64,000 nt of DNA. Origin: Pseudoscleropodium purum. Its lineage: Eukaryota; Streptophyta; Bryopsida; Hypnales; Brachytheciaceae. The notes under the pieces are model-generated. The model saw only the letters and a program-made list of their open reading frames with translations. It did not search any database and had not been told where the DNA came from. Made by a program: the position numbers and the translations under genes. Numbering within the stretch: position 1 is the stretch's first letter; every line of letters starts with the position of its first letter. Location of the stretch: NCBI GenBank assembly GCA_963969395.1, contig OZ017803.1:6882001-6946000 (forward strand). Direction: 5' to 3'. Shown in pieces: positions 11,179 to 23,455 of the stretch.

Positions 11179-14100
11179 TTTCAGACAACCTTTTGTAATG
11201 ACTTTCTAGGCTAATCTATTGTAGACAACAATTGATCAGCAATGTTCATTGAAAAAGACTTTTTGTTTGTACCTTTGCATCTACTCATCTCTTTTCCCTC
11301 TTGGCTTATAGAAAAGTGCTAAAGCTAAGTGCAATAGGTGAGTCTATGAGATCCAAATGGATTCAAAAGAAAAATCTACATTTATATTGAATAGAATGTT
11401 TATTCTTAGGAAGGTCTACAATAGATCAGCCTATAAAACCATTTTTTTCGTTTGCATTCTTCCTCATCCCTATGTTTGCACACATTGACCTCCAATTCTC
11501 TACAACTTTCCTATATCCTATAGGTTGAAACACTCAAGTTATCACAATTAGGTACTTCTATCCTAGCATGTGGCAAACAGTCCCGAGAATGGGCCTAAAA
11601 CAGCTAAAGGCTCCATGGCAGTAATTTACACTCTCTAGCTTGCTTGATGATCAAAACGAGCGTAACTATGCAAATGCCACATTTAACTACTTCTGAACTA
11701 TTCATTGAATTTTCAATTGAAGATCGTGGGATCCCTCATCATAAAATCGGAAGTTCTCCAATGTTTTGTATAGATTTCCCAATGGTTTGCATTATCTCTT
11801 GATGATAATTTTTTTCTCATGATGACCCATCATTATTAATTCTAGACTTTCAAAAGTCCAAAAGTAGTTAAATGTGGCATGCAAGATTGCAATGGTGCTC
11901 TTGGTATTCTTCCATGACCTCGAAGCAATGATTTTTCACTAGGATGGACGTCGGTCCAACCTAAGCCATGGCAAGGCGGCCGTCATGGACTCATGAAAGA
12001 CAAATTGCCTTGCAATCAAATTCATTTGAAGGGGAAGATTCGATCCTAGATTGCTCTTGCGAAGGCTCCCTGAGAGAGAGATGGTGAACAATGTGATTGC
12101 AGCAAACTCTTTCACTACAGTAGTGCACTTACGTCTTGAAGCAATGTCGTCAGAGGGCATGCACATCGCCAAAGTTCTTGAAAGTTAACTTGTTTTCATA
12201 AGCATGCGAGATATTCATGAGTACCTTTTGTAACACTGACTCTCATGAGCATACATGCGAATGGACTTCGAAACCTGAACGATGAGAAAATGGACCATTT
12301 GAAAGACAAACTTTACTGCAAATTCGGCCTCACAATCCTCAAACACAACCTAAAAAATTCATGTGTTTAATGAGGGAATCTTCAAGAAACACTGTCAAGA
12401 GATCATTCTTTGCTAAAGGAGTCAACAGTCCAATACGGTTATAAAATCCTTGGAAATAAAAATCCATCAATATCAATGAATGTGAATGTGACAATGCCTG
12501 CTGCTACAATCTTTCCATTGTTCACCCCTTGGCATGGCAAACATTTTAGTGCTTTAGTTGCATGCTCCTAGGTCACCTTCTCTTATGCAAGTAACACATT
12601 AGAGGATTTTATAATTTGTTCACAACTTTTTATCGGAGTCTCTAAACCTTAAAAAGATTTTTGAAGATGAAAACTAGCTTGATGTTGTAACTTTATTTAG
12701 TTCAAAGTTAAAAATAAAATAAAAATCATTCTATTATGCCTAAATGGGGTCTGAAATTGGACTTTGAATACAATTTCTGCTTTCGACTTAACTATGGGTG
12801 GTTGTGCTCCTATTAATCCTAATTTACATATTCCACGTGCTTTGTTTTACCTACTACTACCTCATTTGTATAAATAACTTTTCTTCTCATCCTCAATCAC
12901 TTTAAACTAAGTGACTTGTAAAGCATGTTGGAAAATGTAAGAGTTCTCTAATTTTTTTGGCAACTAGCTTGAAAATCCACTTCATTTTGCTTAATTTCAT
13001 TGAATTTGATTAGTTTGCCAATTATTCACTTTGCATGTAATATAGGATGATTATTAACAAATTAATCAAATTTAATAAAACTCAAGAGATTGATTATTAA
13101 ACAAGTTTCGACTATATCCTCATTACTCTTACATGAAGTTCATACACTTTGACATTGCTTTGTGACTATATGCCCCTACTAATATTTGAGCAATTAATAG
13201 ATTGGTTGGTCACTTTGGAGTGACCCTTCGACGGGTTGAGCATTTCTCAAATGTGATGAAATAGTAACTAGAGGCAATGTTGTGTTTTCCAATTTAATTT
13301 CCAAATAAAAATGTAGCTAATTGCCATTCTTAATTGCAAATTTTAAAAATCTAATGTAGGTGATAAATTGCCACATGATAGTAGATTATTCAATTCATTT
13401 TAAAATTTAAAATTTTGAATATCAAATTTTATTATATAATATTATGAATAACTTTGTGGTGGTTCATAGCTTGGGAAACTTTTTTGAGGCAACCTTCAAA
13501 AGGCTTTTTTTTCATTCTAATGGTTCTAGAGTCTTTGCTAGCTAGTAGATGTACACAATCCATAGCCACATGCATGTCAATGCAATGTACCTTCATTGCT
13601 AACAAAAATGATAATTACTGACAAACACAAATGAAGCTCCAAAGTTGAATAAGATTAGAACTTTAGAAAAATATAAAGTAGAAGGTGGATTACTAGTTTG
13701 AATGGCCTTTCTCTTGGACAATTGTGCCTAAAAGTTTTAGGAACACTATTCTTTAAGAAAAAAAAAGTATTTGTTAAAGCTACCCCTATTTTAAAAGGGT
13801 TCATTAGACATGAAATAATATTGGATACTTTAATACATTGATAATAAACATTACAAATTGGATATTTTATAAACCAAAAAAATTCAACTTCAAAACTTCA
13901 TAAAACGCTCATAAGACTTGAAAAAGATGAAATCAAAATAGATTTAAGACAAATGAAATTTTTCTTTCAAGCACCCTCTTGATCTTCTTTCCAAATAATA
14001 TAAAGTTCTTTTGCATTCAAAATAACTTTATACACAAAACAAATGGACAATGACTAGATTTAAAGAATAATCAAGAACAAAGATAAGTATTGCTTTATAG

Positions 14101-14349
14101 CCATAGTCCCTCTACAAATAAGGCGGTATAAGTTTAAATTCTATTGGACAAATCATTTCACTATACACTGAAACTCGCCTGCCACCCTAGTTTTCCATTA
14201 GTTCCCCCCCTCCTCTCTCAAAAAATTTGTGAGCCATTCATTTTTTTGGAAAAAAATGCTTACCCTCAAAATTGACATTGATTTCTCAAAAAATCACAAG
14301 ATGTTGATCTTGTGAAATTTAATCTGAGCCGTTCAAATATAAAATATAA
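11179..14349. other. Intergenic DNA without a recognised gene
   Basis: AT-rich. A slightly more GC-rich patch at 11.88-12.3 kb holds only short open frames (such as 11939-12172 minus) without family signatures. Confidence 0.45.
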
Positions 14350-14641
14350 ATACTGAATACGAATACGAATACGGGTACAGGTACTGGATATGAGTACTAA
14401 ATACGTATACTGAATATGGATATTGAATACAAGTATTGAATATGGATACTGGATATGCATACTGAATACGTGTACTAAATACGGATATTGAATACGGGTA
14501 CAGGTACTGGATATGAGTACTAAATACGTATACTGAATATGGATATTGAATACAAGTATTGAATATGGATACTGGATATGCATACTGAATACGTGTACTA
14601 AATACGGATATTGAATACGGGTACTAAATACGGGTACTAAA
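14350..14641. repeat. Higher-order tandem repeat: 123-bp unit made of ~12-bp TACTGAATACGG-like subunits
   Basis: Short variants of TACTGAATACGG follow one another without a break. Superimposed on this, a 123-bp block recurs almost perfectly; the marker GGGTACAGGTACTGGATATG starts at about 14373 and again at 14496. Because 123 is a multiple of three, the minus strand reads as an open 41-residue repeat, but it is low complexity and not taken as a gene. Confidence 0.9.
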
Positions 14642-14698
14642 TATGGGATCAATTGTCCCATATTGTTTGTCAAGAACTTTGATTCTGAAGATTACAAG

Positions 14699-14796
14699 AG
14701 GGGGTGGGGGTGAAGGGGGGTGAGAAAAAAAAATTTGATCAAATTCTAAATGATAGGTGGGGGTGAGTGGGGGTGGTAAAATAAAGATTGAGGGGG
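14699..14796 (+). other. G-rich tract with quadruplex potential
   Basis: Two clusters of G-runs (GGGGGTGGGGGTGAAGGGGG at about 14700 and GTGGGGGTGAGTGGGGGTGG near 14757), followed by a run of seven G near 14791. It lies 60 bp beyond the tandem array. Confidence 0.7.
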
Positions 14797-15116
14797 GGAG
14801 TGCATAGTGACACAAAGTGTCACTATACACCTTGAGTGCCTAATACTATATAATAATATTCTCACTCACAATTAATATGAAGTATTATTGGATATTTCAA
14901 TGTACTTGACAATGAACATTATAAGAATTTTATAAACCAAAAACCTCAACTTCAAAATTTTATAACAAACTCTACAAAAATCACCTAAAAACATAAAACC
15001 AAAATAGATTAACCCTTAAACGCTAGATGGCCATTTTTTTGTCTGATGGATGATATGGAATCTTTCTATGTACGACAAAAGTGCAACCATTCAATCTTGG
15101 AATTTTGTTGTGAAAG

Positions 15117-15320
15117 CACGATAAGAAAAAGGGGTGTTTTAAGTGTAATTCTAGTAGTATAGTCCTATAAATAATGACCTTTTAAGGAGATTTATAGTAA
15201 AATTTTACTAGAAATATGTGTATTTTTAATAAAATTTTATTAAAAATCTCTTTAAAAGGTCATTATTTATAAGACTATACTACTAAGACTGTATTTAAAA
15301 CACCCCTTTCCCTTGTAGTG
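15117..15320. mobile_element. CACTA-like hairpin MITE, family C, copy 1
   Basis: Nearly the whole element is an inverted repeat. The right end CACCCCTTTCCCTTGTAGTG is inverse to a degenerate left end CACGATAAGAAAAAGGGGTG, and the arms share AATGACCTTTTAA and AGTAGTATAGTC blocks. AAAG flanks both sides. No coding sequence. Confidence 0.75.
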
Positions 15321-15893
15321 AAAGGAGAGGTCTTCTACAATAGTTGGACTTCCAATGAGTGCTTTTGCACTTTCTTTAGCCAATGATTTACACAAATATC
15401 CACCAAAGGAATGATTTCCATGTTTATTTGTCTATCCTTGAAGGGTTAATTTTGAATTTTTTTCTCAAGATTTATTTTTACATTTTTTTCCAAAAGAAAG
15501 TTAGAATCATAATTTCTAGGGAGTTGGCGGAGCACCTTGCTTTTCTCATGCACCTACATTGGAGCCACACTATACCATGCTATGCCACAACAAGTTAGAA
15601 TTTTTAAGTCATTAGAGTTATGTTTTATGTTTTAAAGCTTAGAAAATTTTAGGCATCTTTCCAGGTATCAACCTCCTCTTTTCATGAAGCATTTTTTTAT
15701 TTTTTAATGCTCAAGATTGTAGCCAATCCCATAACCAATAGATTGCATAGATGGTCAATCCCATACTCTTGGTTTTCTTAGCATTTGTAATTGTACTCTT
15801 GACCTTTATAGACATTCAATTGAGTAGTGCCTATTGTTCTAATTCACATTGCGGGAGGTCACTTGATACAATGTTTGCTTCCAATTATTGTTG

Positions 15894-16078
15894 CAACATA
15901 AGAGAAAGGGGTGTTTAAAATATACTCCTAGTAATATAGTCCTATAATTAATGACCTTTTAGAAGATTTTTAGTAAAATTGAACTAGAATTGAAATACAC
16001 ATGTTTTCAATAGAATTTTCGTAAAAATCTCCAAAAAAGTCATTAATTATATTTTAAACACCCCTTTCTCTTGTAGTG
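15894..16078. mobile_element. CACTA-like MITE, family C, copy 2
   Basis: Same ends as copy 1 (right end CACCCCTTTCTCTTGTAGTG) and the same internal TATAGTCCTATAA and AATGACCTTTT blocks. It is flanked by TTG at 15891-15893 and 16079-16081, a 3-bp target duplication as expected for CACTA elements. Confidence 0.75.
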
Positions 16079-16352
16079 TTGCCATAGTGTAGAGACAACA
16101 TTTTCTACATCACATGTAGTGGGTTGAGTCACGACAATACATCCACCATAACATTGAAGAAGCCAATATGGCATACGTTTCTATAAATGTATAACCTTAC
16201 ACAATTATACTATTAGGGTTATATTTTAAATACACCTTTCTCTTATAGTGTTGCCATGGTGTAAAAGCAACATTTTCTACATCACATGTACTGGGTTGAG
16301 CTACAACAATATATCCACCACAACATTGTAGAAGCCAATATGGCATACGTTT
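16045..16352. repeat. Tandem duplication, ~172-bp period
   Basis: The segment from the right end of the family C MITE through GCCAATATGGCATACGTTT (about 16045-16180) is repeated at about 16217-16352 with ~10% divergence. The second copy carries a decayed MITE end, so the duplication postdates the insertion. Confidence 0.8.
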
Positions 16353-16544
16353 TTACAAATGTTGGATATGTGGTATTAGCAAACTTATTGGGTGGATTTT
16401 TAAACATTTGAAACTTTAGTTGATTAATTTATTACAACCTTTTTGTGTCCTACTATAGCTACATTTGTTAAGCTTCCAGTTCTATTAGAGAAAACAAGTC
16501 AAGCTTGTTTCGTGCTAATTAGCACATGGTGTGAGTTGTGCTAA

Positions 16545-16720
16545 GATGCACGACTTGTATCGATGTAATGAGTCCACTATTTGCAAATTCATTGTAATTG
16601 TATGATTGTTGGGCTTATTGAGCAATTAGAAAGATGCACAACTTGTATAGATGCGGTGAGTCCACTATTTGCAAATTCATTGTAATTTTATGATTGTTGG
16701 GCTTGTTAGGCATTAGAAAT
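16545..16720. repeat. 88-bp tandem duplication
   Basis: The block starting GATGCACGACTTGTAT at 16545 recurs at 16633. Both copies include GTGAGTCCACTATTTGC-like and TTCATTGTAATT sequence. Two copies. Confidence 0.8.
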
Positions 16721-17390
16721 AAGTTTATTGTTTCAATTTATTCACACACTTCATGAGAGAGATTTCATTTTTATTGTGGTTAGAATGTTATCTGTAATGA
16801 TGTTCAAAGGTGTTTTCATATTTGTACTTTGATTTTTACACCACAATATTTTGCATTGTAATGTCCATCTACAATGAAAATTTCAGAATTTTTGAGTACA
16901 TTTTGTATTTTATATGACTTCTCTTCACTTCTTTCTCAAGAAACCCATAGTAATTTCACAGTAATTTCAGTGATGGAATGGGTGCTTCCTAAATCCATAG
17001 ACAGAAAATCACCAGCAATATGAAAATCACCTTTGTGTAGTATTCTCATCATGCAAGAAAATTTCTCTCCAAATGAAAAGCTCTTGCAATATGAGCCTCA
17101 CCTTGTGAAGCTTGAATCATGCACAAAACTGTAATCTTTCCAGAACGGAAATGAACTGCAATAACAACCTCAGACCCCTGCGAACCCTAAATCATGCACA
17201 AAGGAATTCTTTCGAAATCAAAATCACCTGCAAACCCTAATCACAAAACACTGCTGTCAGTGGTGCATGCTGGAGCCTGGTGGAGGCAGGCGGGCCGGAA
17301 GCTCCCGCCGGTACTCTCCGGCATGTGCGTGGGCTGAGCAGCTAAGTGGACGCGTGGAGGCGCAGTGGAGGCTCAGTATGGCTAAGGCAG

Positions 17391-17404
17391 TGACGTCGAC
17401 GTCA
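17391..17404. promoter_or_regulatory. 14-bp perfect palindrome holding two TGACGTC (bZIP C-box-type) cores
   Basis: TGACGTCGACGTCA lies in the GC-rich segment about 420 bp upstream of the P450 start. ACGT-core palindromes of this kind are bound by plant bZIP (TGA and CREB-like) factors. A role in driving the P450 gene is inferred from position only. Confidence 0.55.
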
Positions 17405-17494
17405 ACGCCCAATCGCCAATTTTGAAGGCGTTCGTGAGGTCCACAGGCGGGCTAGTTTTCCTGTACGAAAGACCCAATTCTCTGACGCCTTCAG

Positions 17495-17680
17495 CATTTC
17501 AAGGATTGCAAACATTGCAAGTAATTGCAAGAATTGCAAGGATTGCAAGCTTTTCAAGCATTTCAAGGATTGCAAACGATTCAATCATTTCAAGGATTGC
17601 AAGCATTTCAAGCAATTTCAAGGATTGCAAAACATTTTGAGCATTTGAAGGATTGATAAAGATTTCAAGCATTTTCAGCG
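17495..17680 (+). repeat. Array of short GGATTGCAAGCATTTCAA-type repeats before the P450 gene
   Basis: About ten degenerate units alternate TTGCAAGGATTGCAA with GCATTTCAAG over ~185 bp, ending ~140 bp before the P450 start codon. It probably lies in the promoter or transcribed leader. An ORF through it (17422-17640) is low complexity and not called. Confidence 0.8.
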
Positions 17681-17822
17681 GCGATAATTCCCCAGTTATT
17701 AGTACTGCGCAGCATCATGCGCCGAGGATAGATTCGCAACGATGCGACCAATCTGTCTCCCTCACCAATTCAATTGGTGGTGAATTAAACCAAAGCCTAC
17801 GTTCAAATCGTAAGGTTGCACA

Positions 17823-20800
17823 ATGGGGTCGATTGTGAATTTGGAGCTGATGACCGCCCTGGCTTCGTATTGCTTGCAACGCGCAACGGAGTCTCTGTCC
17901 CGCACGCAAACAGTAATGCAGCAAGCGATGCGGCCTTTGCCGCAGGGGTTCCCGCCTGGCCCTGATGGCGACGTCGCTCTGGAGCTCGCCCAAGACCCGC
18001 TCCGGTGCCTGGAGTCGCTCAAGTCGCGCTACGGGAGCCTCGTGGGATTCAAGCTGGCGTCTCGGCCGATAATTCTCGTCAGCTCCCCGTAAGTCTTTAA
18101 TTTCACTACGTTATTTTCTGTTTGTTTCACATTCTCCGGTTTTTAGATTCTTGGAAAATTTGCAAGAGAAGTGGATGGAGTAGTTTACGCGGATTTTCTG
18201 TGTGTGTTCCACATTCTTCGGTTTTTAGATTTCGTGGAAAGTTGCAAGAGAAGTGGACGGAGTAGTTTAGGCGGAGGAGCTGTTTTGAGGAGATGCGGTG
18301 ATGTACCTAAGAATTTGAGCATGGTGTCTGCTGTCGGGGAGCCCGAATTTTGTTGTATAATCTTACTTCTCTGGTTTCTTCACATTGGGTTTCGCGCTTC
18401 TTAGAGATTCCACATGTTGCTAGAAAATTGGAACGGGGTAGGTTATGCATGACCTCTTGTGCTGTAGCAGTATCAAGCAGCACGTTGTGTGTCAGTGTGC
18501 AATTTGGGTTTTGAGTAGAATGAAAAATTTGGAAGGATTTTTTTGTTATTTTGAAACAGGGTTTATGCCAGGGAAGTGTTTTTCACTCAAAGCAGCACCT
18601 TCATTAAGGTTAGCCTCCTCCCTGACATGCATTTCAGAAATTGAGAATTTTATGCCCCGTCTGCACCAACCAAGGAACGTCATAACCTAACAAAATTAGT
18701 TACAGAATGTCCGCATTGCCCAAGCTGTGTCAGTTAGCAAAATTGGTGCTAACTTCTGCAAACTAACTTGTAATGAATTTCCATGCATGTCCAACTTTAC
18801 TCCCTGATTTGGGCATGTAAATCAATTATGCCCATTCCAATGATTTGAATCCGCCTACACCAACCAAGTAGCATGGATATATCTCATAATTTTGTCCGTC
18901 TTCAGTTTTATGGTGTTTTATTTTTTCACCCTTGATTGTACATGATAAAAAAAAAAGGATTCAACCATTGAGGTTCTGTCCAGTAATGTGAAATTACAAC
19001 CTCATTATGACAATCTCATTATTTGCCACTATTGTAGTGTAATTTCCAATATCAAGGCTCTACTTTCACTCTTCCTAATCGATTTCAATTGACCAGATTG
19101 AGATTGATATATGTGCATGTTGTGATAGGCAGGAACAGCCTTCTTCCCAGGAAGCAGTCTTGCTGGAAACGGTTTGCTAGTTAGTGATGGCGACATTTGG
19201 AAACGCCAACGTCGTCTCTCCAATCCAGCCTTCCGAAAAGCTGCTATTCAAACCTACGCAGAGGTAAGTAATACTCTTAACATTGATCATAAGTTCTTAT
19301 TTTGGTTCCTTTTCACTTCTATAAATTACACTACGAAGTCTATCTAGTGTGTTTTTTTGTTTTTTTCTATCCATCTTTTGTACTGCACCAATCATCTTGG
19401 GTTCACCTATTTGAAATCTAATCATTTGATGGCAACATTATTTTCACTCCTATGCTTCAATGGCAAGTAGGATGCTCTCACCTTGTTTTGAAACCACACT
19501 TAATTAGTAGACAGAAGAGTTGGTAGTTTCAATGATATATTGACAATTTGACATATGTTTTATGCGTAGGCAATGGTGAAGATTTCCGAAAAGATGGTGG
19601 AGAAGCAGTGGCGAACAGGTGGGGTGCGTGATGTATTTGCAGACTTCAATGAGCTGACTATGGAGATCGTGGCATCCGCCCTTTTTGGAGCTGCAGAGGG
19701 CTCGGACGACATGGCACAGGTCGGTCCTGCCATCACTCAAGCATTCCAGTTCTTCACCCGCCGGGCAACCTCGATGTTTATTGGTGCGTGATTTCTTCAC
19801 AAGGTAGCCCTTTGGTGCTCTCGTGTTAAGACATAGTAAGGCATAGGTCTTTTATTGCTACATGTACTGAATTGTGCACGATGAGTAAATAATTCTTTTT
19901 TGAGAATGTATACCACCTTATTATCACTGTACCTCGTATTGATTGTAGATAATCTACCACAAAAAGTTTGAACCCTTCTAGCTTTTGCATGCAATATCCA
20001 AATTAGGTGTATTTGAGTGCAATGCAATTGCTAACAAGAATCACTAAAAATTTGACCTTTCGGATAGCAGAAAGTATACTTAGTGGTTTAAAGCGTAAGT
20101 GTGGTTACCTTATGTAAGTAGTTACCTTATGCAATTATCCTGACGTATGTGTGCTCCTATAACGTTTTTAGATTTTCCATGTTTTTGATTGATGTGCTTT
20201 AATTTCTGTTGCAGTGCCGGAGTGGGTACCTACTTTCGACAACATTCAATACAATAGTGCTGTAACCGGTTTAGATAAGGTCGTATACCGCCTTATTGAT
20301 GAAAGGAGACGTCAATTGGCTTCTTCATCAGCTCCTCACAAAAATGATCTCTTGACGAGATTGCTGCAGGTATAGGCTTTTATCGACTTCGTTTTCTGAT
20401 TCTATTACAGACACTTTCGAACCTCTGCCTCCAATAATTAATTTCTTAGTCCTTGAAAACATTGAACTTTCAGTTTGAATGATCGTAGTAATTTCCAAAA
20501 CATATTTTGGTTTTCGAATAATTTAGGATATGGTTTCTTCTTTTTAATATTATGTTTTTCCACCTTTCTTGAAGCTTAACTAAATGACCTACTTCAACTC
20601 CTATATGCATGGATGCGGCCGCTGTGGGGCATTTGGGGTTTGAGTTCAGAAAAGATGATATTGCTGTCATCTGTTGCTGCTGGTGAAGAGTTCATCTGAG
20701 CACTGTTGACATGACCGTGTTATCATTAATATCAAACTGGCAGGCAACGGATGAAGATGGATCAGGAATGGATGATCTATCATTGCGTGATGAGCTCATG

Positions 20801-22986
20801 ACTCTCCTTGTTGCGGTGCGTAATCTCAATTCATGTGTCTGCAAAAGTGGTTGATTCTCTGAAATGTAACAGAAATGAGGTACGCTTTGCAGATCGAATT
20901 CAGTTTCCTAAAACTGTATCGCCCAGAACAGAGGTTAGATGATTATCCAGATAAGCTTAATATATGTCGACTTCCACTATTGGATTACCTTCGAAAGAGA
21001 GAATATGCTGATAGGAATTCGTGGTGTACCTGATTAACCTAATAGAAATCTGCAGGGACAAGAAACGTCGGCAATCTTGCTAACATGGGCACTGCTCATG
21101 TTTGCTCTCCATCCACACACACAGGAGCTTGTCTTTCAAGAAATTAGTGAGGTGCTTGATGGCCAAGCACCCAAGCAGTCCGACATTTCTAAGCTAAGGT
21201 CAGGATTCCACCTCGTGCATCACATCACAACCCTGTAGTAGTGCTTCACCAAAGCCTCAGATAGTTTAATTTCTTCATACAATATTTGCTAGAGTGTTCG
21301 TTAGCATAATTATGGTCTCTGAATTCGCTAGGCATTTCATGTTACAGCTACCTGGAATCTTTCATCTGGGAGACGCTGCGGTTGATGCCTCCAGCGTACG
21401 TTGTAGGCAGATGTGCTTGCCACCCAACTCAACTTGGGGAGTACCACATTCCTCAGGGTACAACTGTGTTGGTGAGCCCGTACCTGTTGCATCGAGATCC
21501 AGCCTTCTGGCCGAGGTATGGAATTATAGCTCCAACTACTTCTTGGATAATTCTCTTCTATAACCTTCCAAGACCCAGCAAACAAACTTGGAATGAATTT
21601 ACATTCGTTTTCACTACTACATGATTTTGGATAAGTGAACTAGTCATGCATATATTAATGGTTTGAAGTGCTAAACCTGCCGGGACAATTGCTGCTCATT
21701 AGACCCCACGCCCTGAAATGTTTACACATCCTCTCTACAGAACATACATGGGGTCTCCTGAGCAGCAATCTACCCAATCTGGCAACACCATAAAGCCTAA
21801 CTCCCCATTAATGATTAGATTGCGACTGCAGGAACACAAGTTAGGTTAACTTCCAAGTAGAGAATGGACCTTAACACCTCAGTTAGCTAATTGGTGCTGT
21901 CGGCTTGTTTTTGTTTTTGCAACATATTTCCAGAGCATCAGAATTCGATCCCTCAAGGTGGATGCCCGGTGGGGATGCAACGCCGCATATGGAAAACGAC
22001 AGCTTCTGGCCGTATGGAGGCGGCCCTCGAAACTGCATAGGCATGGGCTTTGCGATGATGGAGGTCTCCTTGGTGAGTGATATAACTTGCATCCTCGTGA
22101 CTCAGTTTCATGGGTGTCTTGGTTTTGCCTTTCTAGCTTGAGTACTTTGCTTTATAGCTTGTTAATTTGAAGAAAACGTTACAGACGTGGTCCTTGAGTT
22201 TGATTCAGTGCTCAAGCAGTTAACCACCCAAGTGTCAAAAGGTCACACTAATTCAAATTTGTTCAGTTCTAAGTGCCTAAAGAACAAAAGCTGTCACTCC
22301 CGTATCTATAGGAGCTGAAGTGAATCATTCTGGGAGCTTCGAGTAAGGAAACAAAATATAGAAAGGAGAAAGGAGAAACCGTAATCACATTTTTGAATGG
22401 CAAATATATTTTTCGGATGCTGTTATAATTGACTAAAAGGGGTTATTAAGCAAACCCACGGGAGTAGAATGATGCTCCAAGAATAACATCAAACAAGTAG
22501 TTCAATTTCAGTAGGTCATTATTGTAATTTGAAAGCTTTTGCATCATTCTTGGGTGTCATTTTGCTCCCTTTCTACCAAGTGTTAAAAGTCTTAACACTG
22601 ATCAAAATTCAGTATATAAGTGAGCAAGGTAGCTTTTACTACGTATTGCATTAATCATCATGCGTAACCAAAATTCTTCAAGGATTTTGCAATAACAAAG
22701 ATTACAGGAAACTAAGAGTCTTGTCTTGGGTTCAAATGACTTCTAAAACTTTTTTCTAATGAGCAATCCTGAACAGGTTCTCGCGGTCATCACGAGTCGT
22801 TTCCGAGTTTCATTGCCATCGGGCGTTCCTGTACCGTTACCCAAAGCCATGATAACGTTACGTCCAGAGAATGAAGTCAATCTCCGAATGACACCAAGAC
22901 AGTGGAAGCAACTTAGTCCAGGAAACTCTTTGATTAGAACGCAATATGAAGCTAAAAAATCCAAAAGAAAGGTTCCTGTGCTATGA
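17823..22986 (+). CDS. Cytochrome P450, CYP97/CYP746-clan type, ten exons, complete
   Basis: A heme-thiolate monooxygenase; substrate unknown. Exons: 17823-18088, 18560-18608, 19129-19263, 19570-19783, 20215-20369, 20744-20815, 21056-21198, 21348-21515, 21934-22072, 22777-22986. All junctions are GT-AG and phases agree, giving 516 aa. Motifs: proline-rich hinge FPPGP near residue 45; C-helix W-K-R-Q-R-R near 130; I-helix AGQETS at 297-302; ExxR as ETLR at 353-356; F-D-P-S-R-W at 405-410; heme loop YGGGPRNCIG with Cys435. The usual aromatic at the start of the heme loop is Tyr rather than Phe. Residues 1-40 have no strong hydrophobic anchor, so an ER location is not obvious; plastid or soluble location is possible. 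Sequence style recalls CYP97 and CYP746 of algae and mosses, but the family is not certain. Intron 1 carries an 80-bp duplication. Confidence 0.93.
18113..18274 (+). repeat. 80-bp tandem duplication in P450 intron 1
   Basis: Copy 1 is 18113-18192 and copy 2 is 18193-18274. Both run from ATTTTCTG through TTTTTAGATT and TTGCAAGAGAAGTGGA to GCGG. It is entirely intronic. Confidence 0.9.
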
Positions 22987-23455
22987 TCACTGGAGTTGTT
23001 TGGCATTTATGATACAGGTAGTCGCAAAGAATATTGCTGCATTCATCGGTGACATAGCTACAATACTAACTAAGTTCAAATGAAATTATAAATCCATTTG
23101 TTATACTCATTTTCCTTAGTGAAGATCCATCGAACGAATTGTTTGATTGGCATTCTTTGATTGCACAGAGATGCAGCTTTTCTTGTATGAATTCTCAACA
23201 CTTGGTGGATTGGCTTTGAAGCAATTTACTGTGTAGGAATGGGTTTTTTACTAATATGAGTGCTTTACTTTCAATGCTTCCAATGCTTCCAATGCTTCTA
23301 ATTACATTACTCATTTGTGTTGAGGAGGTGGAATAAGCAACTTCATGGTGTAATAGATGATTGGAAGCAAAAACACTTCTATAAGCATTAATCCCTAATG
23401 ATTTTGGGTAGCTCACTATGAATGGAATTTTTAGTTTTTTTTGCTGAAATTTTCA
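22987..23455. other. P450 3' flank
   Basis: AT-rich sequence after the stop. A triplicated AATGCTTCC block occurs near 23274-23300. No gene seen. Confidence 0.5.

Noticed and set aside
14350..14641. CRISPR-like array
   Set aside because: Direct short units with no unique spacers, in a plant nuclear context.
14266..14673. 135-codon minus-strand ORF
   Set aside because: Low-complexity translation of the 123-bp tandem repeat; no start context or domain.
21516..21933. Possible extra exon in P450 intron 8
   Set aside because: Exons 8 and 9 join in phase between W-P-R and F-D-P-S-R-W at the normal family distance, so no extra exon is needed.
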